From JACMLD01 sp038207265 (GTDB taxonomy: Bacteria; Bacteroidota; Bacteroidia; Chitinophagales; Chitinophagaceae), in the NCBI GenBank assembly GCA_038207265.1, contig JBBQZZ010000008.1, forward strand, positions 1 through 64,000: a stretch of DNA of 64,000 nt, given 5' to 3'. The notes under the pieces were generated by a model, which did no database searches, was not told the DNA's origin, and worked only from the letters and a program-made list of their open reading frames with translations. This document shows positions 1 through 8,949 of the stretch, piece by piece; the first letter of the stretch is position 1; the number at the start of each line of letters is the position of its first letter. Position numbers and translations under genes: made by a program.

Positions 1-1218
1 GATGTGTACACCGTTTTTGCAAAAATAGACGGCGATAAATTTTCTGCGTTTATAGTTGAGCGTGGGTTTGAAGGTTTTACCCAGGGGCCTGAAGAACATA
101 AAATGGGTATAAAAGGATCCTCTACGGTTCAGTTGTATTTCCAGGATTGCAAAGTGCCGGTAGAAAATTTACTGGGAGAAGCCGGCAAAGGTCACGTGAT
201 TGCGTTCAACATTCTTAATATTGGCCGTTTAAAATTATGTGCTGCTGCATTGGGTGGTGCAAAAAGAGCATCCACCACCAGCATTCAATACGCAAATACA
301 AGAGAGCAATTCAAAACGCTCATTTCAAATTTCGGTGCCATTAAAAATAAAATTGCCGAAATGGGAATAAAAATGTGGGTTGCTGAAAGCGCATTGTACC
401 GTACAGCCAAATGGATTGATGATAAGGAACACGAATTAATGAATGCAGGCAAACCTTTTAACGAAGCGTTGTTGGGCGCGGCAGAAGAATACGCAATAGA
501 ATGTGCCATGTTAAAAGTTTTTGGAAGTGAAGTATTGGATTTTGTAGTGGATGAAGGTGTTCAGATTCATGGTGGAAATGGATTCAGTGATGAATATATT
601 ATTTCGAAAGCTTACCGCGATAGCCGGATAAACCGTATCTACGAAGGCACCAATGAAATCAATCGTTTGCTTACGGTAGACATGGTGTTAAAACGAGCCA
701 TGAAAGGAAGATTGGATTTAATGGGCGCTGCTATGTCGGTCCAGAAAGAATTGATGGCTATTCCCGATTTCGGTAGTGATGATAATGTTCCTTTTACAAA
801 AGAAAAAAAGGCAATTGCAGGATTTAAGAAAGCAATATTAATGACTGCCGGCGCCGCCGTTCAGAAATTAATGGCGAAGATTGAAAATGAACAGGAAATA
901 CTGATGCATATCGCCGATATGGCCATTGAAACTTTTAATGCTGAAAGTGCCTTGTTAAGAACCATGAAATTAACCGATCAACGTGGTGAGGCAGCTTGTC
1001 AGTTTGAACTGGATGTTACCAGGACTTATATCTACGATGCCGCTGATAAAATAAATAAGTTTGGTAAGGATGCCATCAATGCTTTTGCTGACGGAGATGA
1101 ACAGCGTATGATGTTACTTGGATTGAAACGATTTACTAAAGCCGAACCTTTTAACAGTAAAGAAGCAAAAAGAAGAATTTCGGCAAAACTGATCAATGAA
1201 AACAGGTACCCATTGTAA
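1..1218 (+). CDS. Acyl-CoA dehydrogenase, C-terminal part (5' end outside window)
   Basis: Flavin-dependent acyl-CoA dehydrogenase that makes the 2,3-double bond in acyl-CoA during beta-oxidation. The reading frame is already open at base 1, so the N-terminal part is missing and the GTG at position 4 is not a real start. About 405 codons remain. The motif RIYEGTNEINR (nt 631-663) carries the glutamate that serves as catalytic base in this family. About 180 residues follow it, which is the long C-terminal extension of the very-long-chain/ACAD9-like branch and not the short medium-chain form. A strong hairpin terminator follows at 1241-1270. The family is certain; the chain-length specificity cannot be read from this part. 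Confidence 0.93.
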   Translation, partial: DVYTVFAKIDGDKFSAFIVERGFEGFTQGPEEHKMGIKGSSTVQLYFQDCKVPVENLLGEAGKGHVIAFNILNIGRLKLCAAALGGAKRASTTSIQYANTREQFKTLISNFGAIKNKIAEMGIKMWVAESALYRTAKWIDDKEHELMNAGKPFNEALLGAAEEYAIECAMLKVFGSEVLDFVVDEGVQIHGGNGFSDEYIISKAYRDSRINRIYEGTNEINRLLTVDMVLKRAMKGRLDLMGAAMSVQKELMAIPDFGSDDNVPFTKEKKAIAGFKKAILMTAGAAVQKLMAKIENEQEILMHIADMAIETFNAESALLRTMKLTDQRGEAACQFELDVTRTYIYDAADKINKFGKDAINAFADGDEQRMMLLGLKRFTKAEPFNSKEAKRRISAKLINENRYPL

Positions 1219-1240
1219 AATAGTTTGTATCATGTGAAGC

Positions 1241-1270
1241 AAACCGGATAAATGGTATCCGGTTTTTTTT
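1241..1270 (+). terminator. Rho-independent terminator of the acyl-CoA dehydrogenase gene
   Basis: Perfect 10-bp stem AAACCGGATA / TATCCGGTTT with the 5-nt loop AATGG, running into eight T. It lies 23 nt after the stop codon. Confidence 0.9.
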
Positions 1271-1291
1271 ATTTTAAATTATCTTCATCGT

Positions 1292-2467
1292 ATGAAGTTT
1301 TTTGTATGTGCCTGTTTATTTTTCTATTTCATTAATGTGTCTGCACAGGATATTGCTTCAAAATATTTTTTGGCACGAACCATCGGTAAACTTCCCTTTC
1401 TTAAATACGGCCTGGGTGATGACAGGTTGGGTGGTGCAAAAATGACTTACCTGGATTCGAATATCGTTTTGAAAGTTGTAGATTCCTTTGGTGCAGATTA
1501 CAAAGTGCAATTATCAAAGTATCATACTGCTTATATTGATAAACAAAGTGTAGAGCGATTGATTGGCAAAAAGCAACCGGCTTACTACCTCACCAATAGC
1601 TGGAAAGTGTTTGGCGATTCCGCTTTTGATTATGTATCAATTAACCTGGATGAGAAACTTCCATATAGCAGTCAGCAACAAATCAATCCTTCAAAAATAA
1701 TTGTAGATATATTTGGTGCTACCAGCAATACGAACTGGATAACCCAGCTTAAGACAACAAAGGAAATTAAGAATGTCTATTACCAGCAAACAGAAGACGA
1801 TGTATTTCGCGCTGTTATTGAATTAAAGCATAGTCAGCATTGGGGGCATAGTATTTATTACGATAGCCTGGCAAGAAAGTTAATTGTCCGCATTAAACGA
1901 CAACCTGTTTTATTGGATATTAAAAAGTTAAAAATTGCCATTGATGCAGGTCATGGCGGAGATAATAGCGGAGCTTCAGGACTGGTTTCAAATGTATTGG
2001 AAAAGGATTATACTTTGAAATTTGCACGGGAATTACAGGCATTACTCAAAAAAAGCGGTGTAAAGAATATAATGATGACAAGATCAAAAGATACTACATT
2101 GGAAATGCCGCAACGAATACAACTATTGAAAGATTATAAACCGGACATTCTTGTCAGCCTTCATCTTAATTCTGCGGGTACCGATACGGTTCGGGGTACA
2201 AGCACCTATTATAGGTATATTGGATTCAGGCCCTTAACAATTGCCATTTTAAATCAAATGTTGAGTTTGGGGTTGAAAGAATATGGAAATGTAGGTAATT
2301 TTAATTTTTCGCTGAGCGGGCCTACTGACTATCCAAACTGCCTGGTAGAAGTAGCTTTTCTCAGTAATAAAGAAGATGAAAAGAAAATTTTAAACCCTGC
2401 TTTTCAAAAAGCAGTTGCCAGGAAGATTTATCTTGGTATTGTAGATTGGCTCAAAGCAATGAAATAA
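1292..2467 (+). CDS. N-acetylmuramoyl-L-alanine amidase (Amidase_3)
   Basis: Secreted zinc amidase that cuts the bond between N-acetylmuramic acid and the stem peptide, used in cell separation and wall turnover. A hydrophobic signal peptide ends near SAQ (residues 1-19). An N-terminal region of about 190 residues, probably AMIN-like, precedes the catalytic domain (about 212-388). The four expected metal and catalytic residues are visible: H221 in DAGHGG, E237 in LEKDY, H291 in SLHLN and E353 in VEVAFLSN. The C-terminal part is of usual length. It stands alone between a terminator and a small Dabb gene 25 nt downstream. Enzyme class is secure; the role of the N-terminal region is inferred. Confidence 0.92.
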   Translation: MKFFVCACLFFYFINVSAQDIASKYFLARTIGKLPFLKYGLGDDRLGGAKMTYLDSNIVLKVVDSFGADYKVQLSKYHTAYIDKQSVERLIGKKQPAYYLTNSWKVFGDSAFDYVSINLDEKLPYSSQQQINPSKIIVDIFGATSNTNWITQLKTTKEIKNVYYQQTEDDVFRAVIELKHSQHWGHSIYYDSLARKLIVRIKRQPVLLDIKKLKIAIDAGHGGDNSGASGLVSNVLEKDYTLKFARELQALLKKSGVKNIMMTRSKDTTLEMPQRIQLLKDYKPDILVSLHLNSAGTDTVRGTSTYYRYIGFRPLTIAILNQMLSLGLKEYGNVGNFNFSLSGPTDYPNCLVEVAFLSNKEDEKKILNPAFQKAVARKIYLGIVDWLKAMK

Positions 2468-2492
2468 ATAATCATTTAATCAAAAACAGGAT

Positions 2493-2792
2493 ATGTTTAT
2501 ACATCACGTTTATTTTTGGCTGAACAACCCGGAATCGGAATCAGATTTGGAACAATTGAAAAAAGGCCTGCAAACACTTACTGTTATAGAAACCATCGGG
2601 ATGTATCAAATGGGTATTCCTGCACCTACAAACAGGGATGTAATTGATAGGACTTATGCGGTTTCCTGGATGCTGATGTTTGATAACCTGGAAGACGAGG
2701 AAATTTATCAGCATCATCCTTTACACAAAAAATTTGTGGCTGACTGCTCACATTTGTGGAGCAAAGTTATCGTTTATGATTCTGTAGATTAG
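2493..2792 (+). CDS. Dabb (stress-responsive A/B barrel) domain protein
   Basis: A 99-residue protein covering a single dimeric alpha-beta barrel (Dabb) domain. Typical family features are the N-terminal HHVYFWL strand, the central LEQLKKGLQ helix, and the late YQHHPLHKKFV segment with conserved histidines before the last strand. Members form ferredoxin-like dimers; some act in stress responses or as small enzymes, and the substrate here is unknown. It lies 25 nt after the amidase gene and 13 nt before the next gene, so the three may be co-transcribed. Confidence 0.8.
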   Translation: MFIHHVYFWLNNPESESDLEQLKKGLQTLTVIETIGMYQMGIPAPTNRDVIDRTYAVSWMLMFDNLEDEEIYQHHPLHKKFVADCSHLWSKVIVYDSVD

Positions 2793-2805
2793 ACCAGTTA
2801 ATATC

Positions 2806-3219
2806 ATGAAAGGCTATTTATTGAAAGAGCAGTCATTTGAAGCAGGTAAGGAAACTTTCATTGAAAGCAAATCTTCCGAGAATAACTATGCAATAGTTTT
2901 TGAAGATGATTCGGAAACTGGTTATTTCTATGCAATTGAGCTAGACAAAGAAACGGCGCAACAGAAAATTTTGGATGCACTTCATATCTATGAGGTGTCA
3001 CATATCCCATTAAAGAAAAGGAAGGGTATTATTAAGATTATCTGGACAACAGATTGGATGAAATGTGCATTGCTGGTAAACAATTACTGTCATGCCATTT
3101 TTGATTTTGCTTCCCACAGTGGTTACAACAGGAATGAATTTCCACCGCCCAATGAAATCTGGACGCAAGGGGAAAGAAAACTTACCGATGAAATGGTGAC
3201 CGCTATTTTCGATTCATGA
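2806..3219 (+). CDS. Small conserved protein, possibly DUF2251-like
   Basis: 137 residues, no signal peptide and no membrane segment. The sequence has an acidic strand-rich N-terminal half (NYAIVFEDDSETGYFYAIEL), then a basic KKRKG stretch and an aromatic IIWTTDWMKCALLV strand. It resembles what I remember of the DUF2251 family, but I cannot check this and no catalytic motif is evident. The stop codon (3217-3219) abuts the reverse-strand stop codon of pgl (3220-3222) with no spacer, so the two convergent genes meet end to end. Confidence 0.6.
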   Translation: MKGYLLKEQSFEAGKETFIESKSSENNYAIVFEDDSETGYFYAIELDKETAQQKILDALHIYEVSHIPLKKRKGIIKIIWTTDWMKCALLVNNYCHAIFDFASHSGYNRNEFPPPNEIWTQGERKLTDEMVTAIFDS

Positions 3220-3942
3220 TCACTCCAGTTTAGATGCAGCCGCTTCATCAACAAACCAATTCACTTCTCCATAAGAGGGTTTAATTACCTGTGATGGATA
3301 CAGGTCTGGTTTGTAATCACCTTCTATTACCTCTTTTAGCGCGTGAGCCTTTCCTTCGCCCGTAACAAGAAATACAATGGCGGCCGCACGGTTTACAATT
3401 GATGCTGTAAGTGTGATCCGGTACATTTCCTGCGTTTTCAGGAAATAGGCAATCACCCATTGATGTTCTTCATACACTTTTTCTGTTCCTGGAAATAATG
3501 ATAAAGTGTGTCCATCGTCTCCCATGCCCAGTAATACCAGGTCAAAGGTCTTGGCTGATTTACCAAAATATTCCTGTAATATTTTTTCATATTCCACTGC
3601 TGATTGTTCAGCAGGCATATTGGTTTGTATAATATGAACCTGGTTGGCAGGAATGGGAACATGGTTCAGCAATGTTTCAAAAGCCATTTTTGCATTGTTG
3701 CGATCATCTTCAAATGGCACATAGCGTTCATCGCCCCAGAATACATGGATCTTGTTCCATTCAATTTTTTCTTTATAAGGAGAAGCAGCTAAAATGGTAT
3801 TCAATTTCTGAGGCGTGCTTCCACCAGACAGTACCAGTGTAAAACGGTCCTGCTTTTTTAATACCATGGTAATATAATCAGCAATCCACCATGCTGCTTC
3901 TTTGCTCAGCTCATCCGCATCCTTATAAATATTTAATTCCAT
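3220..3942 (-). CDS. pgl: 6-phosphogluconolactonase
   Basis: Hydrolyses 6-phosphoglucono-delta-lactone to 6-phosphogluconate, the second step of the oxidative pentose phosphate pathway, in the cytosol. The 240-residue length is normal for the DevB/SOL-type enzyme. Family motifs seen are LSGGSTPQKL near the N-terminus, the FWGDERYVP loop, and GMGDDGHTLSLFPGT in the middle. It is the last gene of the reverse-strand order gnd-zwf-pgl, 77 nt after zwf, which gives the full oxidative branch in one place. The convergent upstream neighbour ends at the adjacent base. Confidence 0.95.
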   Translation of the reverse strand: MELNIYKDADELSKEAAWWIADYITMVLKKQDRFTLVLSGGSTPQKLNTILAASPYKEKIEWNKIHVFWGDERYVPFEDDRNNAKMAFETLLNHVPIPANQVHIIQTNMPAEQSAVEYEKILQEYFGKSAKTFDLVLLGMGDDGHTLSLFPGTEKVYEEHQWVIAYFLKTQEMYRITLTASIVNRAAAIVFLVTGEGKAHALKEVIEGDYKPDLYPSQVIKPSYGEVNWFVDEAAASKLE

Positions 3943-4019
3943 TTTATCAGAATGTCTGTTTGAAAATATTTTATCAATTTTTCAAGCAATGCCTGGTATA
4001 AACAAACATGGTACCGGAA

Positions 4020-5516
4020 TTACAGGCTTATCCAGTTATGTCCATCCCTGGCAATCAACGCTTGTGCATCTTCCGGTCCCCAGCTATCTGGAGCGTAATT
4101 GGGAAAGTCAACCGGTGGTCTTGCTTCCCATGTTTCAAGAATAGGCATAATTATTTTCCATGCGGCTTCAACCTGGTCGGCGCGCATAAATAAAGTTGCA
4201 TTGCCCTCCATCACATCCAGCAACAAAGTCTCATAAGCTTCCGGTTCCTGTTCATTATAAGATTCTTTATAGCTGAACGTCATATCTACCGGGCTTAGCG
4301 ACAAAGACTGTCCGGGTTGTTTGGCCTGGAAACGTAAGCGTATGTCCATCTCCGGTTGTATACTGATGGTAAGCCGGTTTGAGCGCCAGGTTTCTGCTGC
4401 CTCCGGCGGAAACGCATAATTAGGAGCAGGTCTGAATTGAATGTTTATCGTGGTTGCTTTTTCATGCATACGTTTACCGGTACGCACATAGAAAGGTACA
4501 TCCTGCCAACGCCAGTTATCTATATAAAATTTAACGGCTGCAAATGTATCATTGGGGGAAGCAGGGTTTACATTTTTTTCTTTTTTGTATTCTGCAACTT
4601 TTTCCCCTTTCATCCAGCCATCTGAGTACTGACCACGTACTGCAAAATGATGCACTTCTTCGTGACCAATCTTTCTTATTGCATGTAACACATCAACTTT
4701 TTTATTCCTGATTTCGTTGGCGTCAAATGAAACTGGCGGTTCCATCGCAATCATGCACATCAATTGCAGAATATGATTTTGCACCATATCGCGCAGCGCA
4801 CCGGAAGTTTCATAATATGCGCCTCTTCCTTCCATGCCAACTGTTTCCGAAGCTGTGATCTGTACGTGTTCTATATGGTTCCTGTTCCAGATGGGTTCGA
4901 ATAAAGCATTTGCGAAACGCAAAGCGAGAATATTTTGTACCGTTTCTTTTCCCAGGTAATGATCAATTCTATAGATCTGTTGTTCATTAAACATACCTGC
5001 CAGCAATGTATTGAGATCGTGGGCGCTTTTCAGATCATGACCAAATGGTTTTTCAACTACCACCCGCGTACATTTTGTATCGGAACAAATATTCAGCGGT
5101 CCAAGTTTTTTTAAAATGTCGGGAACCAGCCATGGCGCCACTGCCATATAGAAGACAACATTGGGGTGTTCGCCAAATTCCTGTTCTTTCGCTTTCACTA
5201 CTTCCGCAATCTTCTGGTATTCTTTTTCATCTTCCGCGTCCATCTGTAAATAAGAAACATGCTTTGAAAAATGAAGCCATGTACCATTTTGTTCTCCCTT
5301 TCTTCTGCTGAACTGCTGAATGCCATCCAGTAAATGTGCATGATAAGCACCATCGTCGTAGGTAGTACGTCCAATGCCTACTATGCCAAACTTTTCGGGC
5401 ATCCAGTCATCAATGAATAAATTGAACAATGCGGGAGATAATTTCCGGTAATTCAGATCGCCGCTGCCTCCAAAAATGAACAACAAGGTTGATGGAGGGC
5501 GTTTATGATTTTGCAT
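4020..5516 (-). CDS. zwf: Glucose-6-phosphate 1-dehydrogenase
   Basis: Oxidises glucose 6-phosphate to 6-phosphogluconolactone with NADP+ (or NAD+), the entry step of the oxidative pentose phosphate pathway. The dinucleotide motif FGGSGDLNYRKL lies near the N-terminus, and the active-site motif RIDHYLGKE, with its catalytic His, is intact. I chose the ATG at 5516 (498 aa), which begins MQNHKRPP and puts the nucleotide fold at the usual distance. The frame stays open 24 codons further, to 5588, but that stretch has no family likeness. It lies between gnd and pgl on the same strand. Confidence 0.96.
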   Translation of the reverse strand: MQNHKRPPSTLLFIFGGSGDLNYRKLSPALFNLFIDDWMPEKFGIVGIGRTTYDDGAYHAHLLDGIQQFSRRKGEQNGTWLHFSKHVSYLQMDAEDEKEYQKIAEVVKAKEQEFGEHPNVVFYMAVAPWLVPDILKKLGPLNICSDTKCTRVVVEKPFGHDLKSAHDLNTLLAGMFNEQQIYRIDHYLGKETVQNILALRFANALFEPIWNRNHIEHVQITASETVGMEGRGAYYETSGALRDMVQNHILQLMCMIAMEPPVSFDANEIRNKKVDVLHAIRKIGHEEVHHFAVRGQYSDGWMKGEKVAEYKKEKNVNPASPNDTFAAVKFYIDNWRWQDVPFYVRTGKRMHEKATTINIQFRPAPNYAFPPEAAETWRSNRLTISIQPEMDIRLRFQAKQPGQSLSLSPVDMTFSYKESYNEQEPEAYETLLLDVMEGNATLFMRADQVEAAWKIIMPILETWEARPPVDFPNYAPDSWGPEDAQALIARDGHNWISL

Positions 5517-5634
5517 AGAAAAAAATTGTGATAAAAAATATTTCAATCGTGTATAGTCAGTAATGAATTGTGAATGTTTGTATTGCAAGTTGCATTACTG
5601 ATAACCAAAGATTCACTACTAACCATTCATTGGC

Positions 5635-7053
5635 TTATCCCTCATGATTCCATTCCGTATGAAAAACACCTTCCATGTCTGTGCGCTGGTAAGTGTGGGC
5701 ACCAAAATAATCGCGTTGCGCCTGTATAAGATTAACCGGCATGATTTCGCTTGTATAAGCTTCAAAATAACTTAATGCATTCATTAAAGCACCTGTTGCA
5801 ATTTTACTTTGTAATGAAATTTTTATAACTGCACGCAGGTTTCTTTCTTTCTTTTTTAACAGTCTCGCAACAGATTTATCCAGCAAAATGTTTTTTAATT
5901 GCTTATTCTTTTTATAGGCTTTATAAAAACTTTCCAGTAATACCGAACGGATAATACAACCACCCCGCCATACTTTTACCACTTCAGGTAATGGAATTTG
6001 CATGTCTAATTCTGTAGAAGCAACATGCAACATTGCCAGTCCCTGTGCATAGCAAATAATGGAGGCAAAATAAAGGGCATCGTGTACCTGTTTAATTACA
6101 ATATCTTTTTTCCCGTTAATTGGTTTAATGGAAGGCTTATACAAAGTTGAAGCATTGATTCGTTCGTCTTTTAAAGAAGAAATATTGCGCATAGAAACTG
6201 CTATGTCAATAACAGGAATGGGAACCGGCAAGTTCATAGCATCCTGCGAAGTCCATTTGCCAGTACCTTTTGAACCCGCTTTATCAAGTATCAGGTCTAC
6301 CAGCAGTTTGCCCGTTTTGTCGTCTGGCTGTTTAAAAATATCGGCGGTGATTTCAACCAGGAATGATTGTAGTTCACCCTGGTTCCATTTTGAAAATACT
6401 TCATGCAATTCATCATTGCTAAGACCCAATCCGCGATGAAGCAGATCATAACTCTCACTGATCAGCTGCATAATAGCATACTCAATGCCGTTATGAACCA
6501 TCTTTACATAGTGGCCGGCGGCGCCTTTGCCTAAATGGGCTACACAGGGCTCTCCATTTACCTTTGCCGACACGGCTTCTAACATGGGTTTAATATGTGG
6601 GTAAGCTTCTTTATCTCCACCCGGCATAATACTCGGACCTCTGCGGGCACCTTCTTCTCCGCCGGAAACACCCATCCCTACAAAATGAAGATTCCTGGCT
6701 TGCATGTAGGATACGCGGCGGAGGGTATCTGTGAAATGAGAATTACCACCGTCAATAATGATGTCTCCCGGTTGTACCAGCGGAAGCAGACTTTCTATTA
6801 CATCATCAACCGGTTTACCGGCAGGTACCAGCATCATTATTTTGCGGGGTGTTTCCAGTGCGTTTACCATTTCTTGTAAACTTCCAACCCCCTTTACCGT
6901 AGTGCCGGCTGTTGCGGCAGCTTCGAGTGCTCCTGTTTTATTTATGTCTTTGTCAAAACCAACTACTTTATAACCATGATCGGCCATATTCAATAAAAAA
7001 TTTCTTCCCATTACTCCAAGCCCAATCATCCCAAACTGGTAATTGTTGTTCAT
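5635..7053 (-). CDS. gnd: 6-phosphogluconate dehydrogenase, decarboxylating
   Basis: Converts 6-phosphogluconate to ribulose 5-phosphate and CO2 with NADP+, the third oxidative pentose phosphate step. 472 residues is the full length of the long (homodimeric) form. Motifs seen are GLGVMGRNFLLNMADHGY (dinucleotide binding), GVSGGEEGARRGPSIMPGG (substrate site) and KMVHNGIEYAIMQL (catalytic Lys and Asn), and the C-terminus shows the usual HTEWN tail. It is the first gene of the gnd-zwf-pgl group. A TAATTTTG -7 element sits 21 nt upstream of the start. Confidence 0.97.
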   Translation of the reverse strand: MNNNYQFGMIGLGVMGRNFLLNMADHGYKVVGFDKDINKTGALEAAATAGTTVKGVGSLQEMVNALETPRKIMMLVPAGKPVDDVIESLLPLVQPGDIIIDGGNSHFTDTLRRVSYMQARNLHFVGMGVSGGEEGARRGPSIMPGGDKEAYPHIKPMLEAVSAKVNGEPCVAHLGKGAAGHYVKMVHNGIEYAIMQLISESYDLLHRGLGLSNDELHEVFSKWNQGELQSFLVEITADIFKQPDDKTGKLLVDLILDKAGSKGTGKWTSQDAMNLPVPIPVIDIAVSMRNISSLKDERINASTLYKPSIKPINGKKDIVIKQVHDALYFASIICYAQGLAMLHVASTELDMQIPLPEVVKVWRGGCIIRSVLLESFYKAYKKNKQLKNILLDKSVARLLKKKERNLRAVIKISLQSKIATGALMNALSYFEAYTSEIMPVNLIQAQRDYFGAHTYQRTDMEGVFHTEWNHEG

Positions 7054-7074
7054 TTATTATCAAGATTAAGATGG

Positions 7075-7082
7075 CAAAATTA
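7075..7082 (-). promoter_or_regulatory. Predicted -7 element of the gnd-zwf-pgl promoter
   Basis: On the reverse strand this reads TAATTTTG, an exact match to the Bacteroidota -7 consensus TAnnTTTG, 21 nt before the gnd ATG. No clear -33 TTG was seen. It implies a leader of only about 15 nt. Confidence 0.5.
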
Positions 7083-7143
7083 AGTATTTATAGTAAAGAC
7101 TATTCCTGTTAACAGTTTAAAAACCTCGGTTTTTGTTTTTCAC

Positions 7144-7164
7144 ATTGCAAAAACGGTTTGCAAT
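7144..7164. promoter_or_regulatory. Inverted repeat between divergent gnd and dodecin genes
   Basis: Perfect 8-bp arms ATTGCAAA / TTTGCAAT around a 5-nt centre (AACGG), placed in the 200-nt divergent region. It has no T-run and so does not look like a terminator. It may be an operator, but no regulator gene is adjacent. Confidence 0.35.
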
Positions 7165-7253
7165 CTTTTGTACATTTATTCTCCTGTCCCGTACTTTCAT
7201 TTCATTCATTCACTATTCAACATTTATTTATTCATCATAAAAACCGATTGATT

Positions 7254-7454
7254 ATGCCCATTGTAAAAGTAGTTGAAGTAATTGCCCATTCAGAAAAAAG
7301 TATTGATGATGCTATTCGCAGTGCGGTAACAGAAGCATCAAAAACGATACGTAATATCGACTCAGTCTACGTAAAAGACATTAAGGCGCATGTTAAAGAT
7401 GGTAATGTGAGTACTTTTGGTGTTATCTGTAAGATCTCATTTCGCCTTGATTAA
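7254..7454 (+). CDS. Dodecin family flavin-binding protein
   Basis: 66-residue dodecin, which assembles into a hollow dodecamer that stores or buffers flavin (or CoA-related ligands). The start is the ATG at 7254 (MPIVKVVEV); the frame is open further upstream but family members begin here. Typical features are the KVVEVIAHSEKSIDDAI first strand and helix and the C-terminal YVKDIKAHVKDG...YxVxxKISF-like strand pair. It is a single-gene unit followed by its own hairpin terminator and divergent from gnd. Confidence 0.9.
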   Translation: MPIVKVVEVIAHSEKSIDDAIRSAVTEASKTIRNIDSVYVKDIKAHVKDGNVSTFGVICKISFRLD

Positions 7455-7462
7455 AATCCTGC

Positions 7463-7488
7463 AAAGCCGGCCTGTAAACCGGCTTTTT
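7463..7488 (+). terminator. Rho-independent terminator after dodecin gene
   Basis: Stem AAAGCCGG / CCGGCTTT (8 bp) with an 8-nt loop, followed by a short T-run. It begins 8 nt after the dodecin stop codon. Confidence 0.85.
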
Positions 7489-7528
7489 ACTATTTCTTTT
7501 TTCATTTTTACGAATCGTTTGATTATTT

Positions 7529-8752
7529 ATGAAGACAACACGTTCAGCAGCCATCGGTTTTATTTTTATCACCTTACTCATAGATGTAACAGGTTGGGGA
7601 ATCATCATTCCGGTTATTCCGAAATTAATCGAACAATTAATTCATGGCGATATCAGCGTGGCTTCAAAATATGGAGGTTGGTTAACATTTGCCTATGCCA
7701 TCACTCAATTTATATGCGCACCGATATTGGGAAATCTAAGTGATAAATACGGACGAAGGCCGGTATTATTGTTTTCCTTGTTTGGTTTTGGTATCGACTA
7801 TTTATTTTTATCCTTCGCTCCTACAATAGAGTGGTTGTTTGTGGGTAGAATTATTGCTGGCGTTACAGGCGCAAGCTTCACTACTGCTACGGCTTATATC
7901 GCAGATATCAGCACCAATGAAAACAGGGCACAAAATTTTGGAATGGTAGGAGCCGCATTTGGTTTGGGTTTTATTATTGGGCCGGTGATTGGCGGCTTGC
8001 TGGGACAGTTCGGTCCGCGGGTACCTTTTTACGCGGCTGCAGGACTGTGCCTGCTAAACTGGTTGTACGGATACTTTGTTTTGCCAGAATCCTTATCCGC
8101 TGAACATCGACGGGAATTTAACTGGAAAAGAGCGAATCCGGTGGGTTCATTGCTTCATTTAAAAAAATATCCTGCGCTGGGTGGATTGATAGTAGCGTTG
8201 GTATTGGTTTATATTGCCGCGCATGCAGTGCAAAGCAACTGGAGTTATTTTACAATGTACAGATTTAACTGGACAGAAAAATTAGTTGGTATTTCACTGG
8301 GAGTAGTGGGCTTACTGGTAGGTGCAGTACAGGGTGGATTGATTAGATATGTCAATCCAAAATTGGGAAACGAACGCAGTATTTATGTTGGCTTATTTCT
8401 TTATGCTGTTGGAATGATGTTGTTTGCATTTGCTACCCAAAGCTGGATGATGTTTGTGTTTTTGATCCCATATTGTCTAGGTGGTATTGCAGGTCCGGCA
8501 TTGCAAAGTATTATCGCTGGTCATGTTCCGCCAAATGAACAGGGCGAATTACAGGGAGCACTTACTAGTTTAATGAGCGCCACATCTATAATCGGACCGC
8601 CCCTTATGACCAATTTATTCTACTATTTTACCCAGAAAAAAGCCCCGGTTCATTTTCCTGGTGCACCATTTTTACTGGGATCAATTTTAATGTTGGCCAG
8701 CGCTGTTGTTGCATACAAAACATTGAAGCATGAAAAAATTGTAACCGTATAG
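7529..8752 (+). CDS. MFS transporter, TetA/TCR-like drug:H+ antiporter
   Basis: 407-residue inner-membrane transporter with about 12 hydrophobic segments. The TetA-like opening GWGIIIPVIPKLIEQL and the MFS motif A GNLSDKYGRRPVLL between segments 2 and 3 are clear. The GFIIGPVIGGLLG stretch in segment 5 matches motif C of antiporters, which supports export over uptake. The substrate cannot be told from the sequence; many Bacteroidota carry such TCR/Tet-family pumps without tetracycline resistance. It follows the dodecin terminator by 40 nt and appears to be transcribed alone. Confidence 0.88.
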   Translation: MKTTRSAAIGFIFITLLIDVTGWGIIIPVIPKLIEQLIHGDISVASKYGGWLTFAYAITQFICAPILGNLSDKYGRRPVLLFSLFGFGIDYLFLSFAPTIEWLFVGRIIAGVTGASFTTATAYIADISTNENRAQNFGMVGAAFGLGFIIGPVIGGLLGQFGPRVPFYAAAGLCLLNWLYGYFVLPESLSAEHRREFNWKRANPVGSLLHLKKYPALGGLIVALVLVYIAAHAVQSNWSYFTMYRFNWTEKLVGISLGVVGLLVGAVQGGLIRYVNPKLGNERSIYVGLFLYAVGMMLFAFATQSWMMFVFLIPYCLGGIAGPALQSIIAGHVPPNEQGELQGALTSLMSATSIIGPPLMTNLFYYFTQKKAPVHFPGAPFLLGSILMLASAVVAYKTLKHEKIVTV

Positions 8753-8804
8753 TTCCCTAACAAATACTTTTTTAAATAAAACTTTTATTACCGGTATAAA
8801 TGAG

Positions 8805-8949
8805 TATATTTGTGCCGCAATATTTGAGTTATTCAGCAATTAGTAAGTGAACGATAATTTCTGCTACGCATTTTTTCTGCTATTAGTTAGTGAGTCTTCT
8901 TTACGATGCTTTTTCTCAGATCATTATTAATTTTTAATTTAACAAAAGC
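8805..8949 (+). promoter_or_regulatory. Promoter and about 130-nt leader of the first RRM gene
   Basis: An exact -7 element TATATTTG lies at 8805-8812 with T-rich sequence about 19 nt upstream, giving a predicted start near 8819 and a leader of about 130 nt. The leader resembles that of the second RRM gene (9395-9521): both open with ATATTTGAG (8820-8828), share a TCAGCA...AGTAAG stretch and CTGCTAC, and share CTCAGATCATTATT (8915-8928) just before the ATG. The coding sequences are paralogous, so the leaders probably duplicated with them and were kept. Confidence 0.6.
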
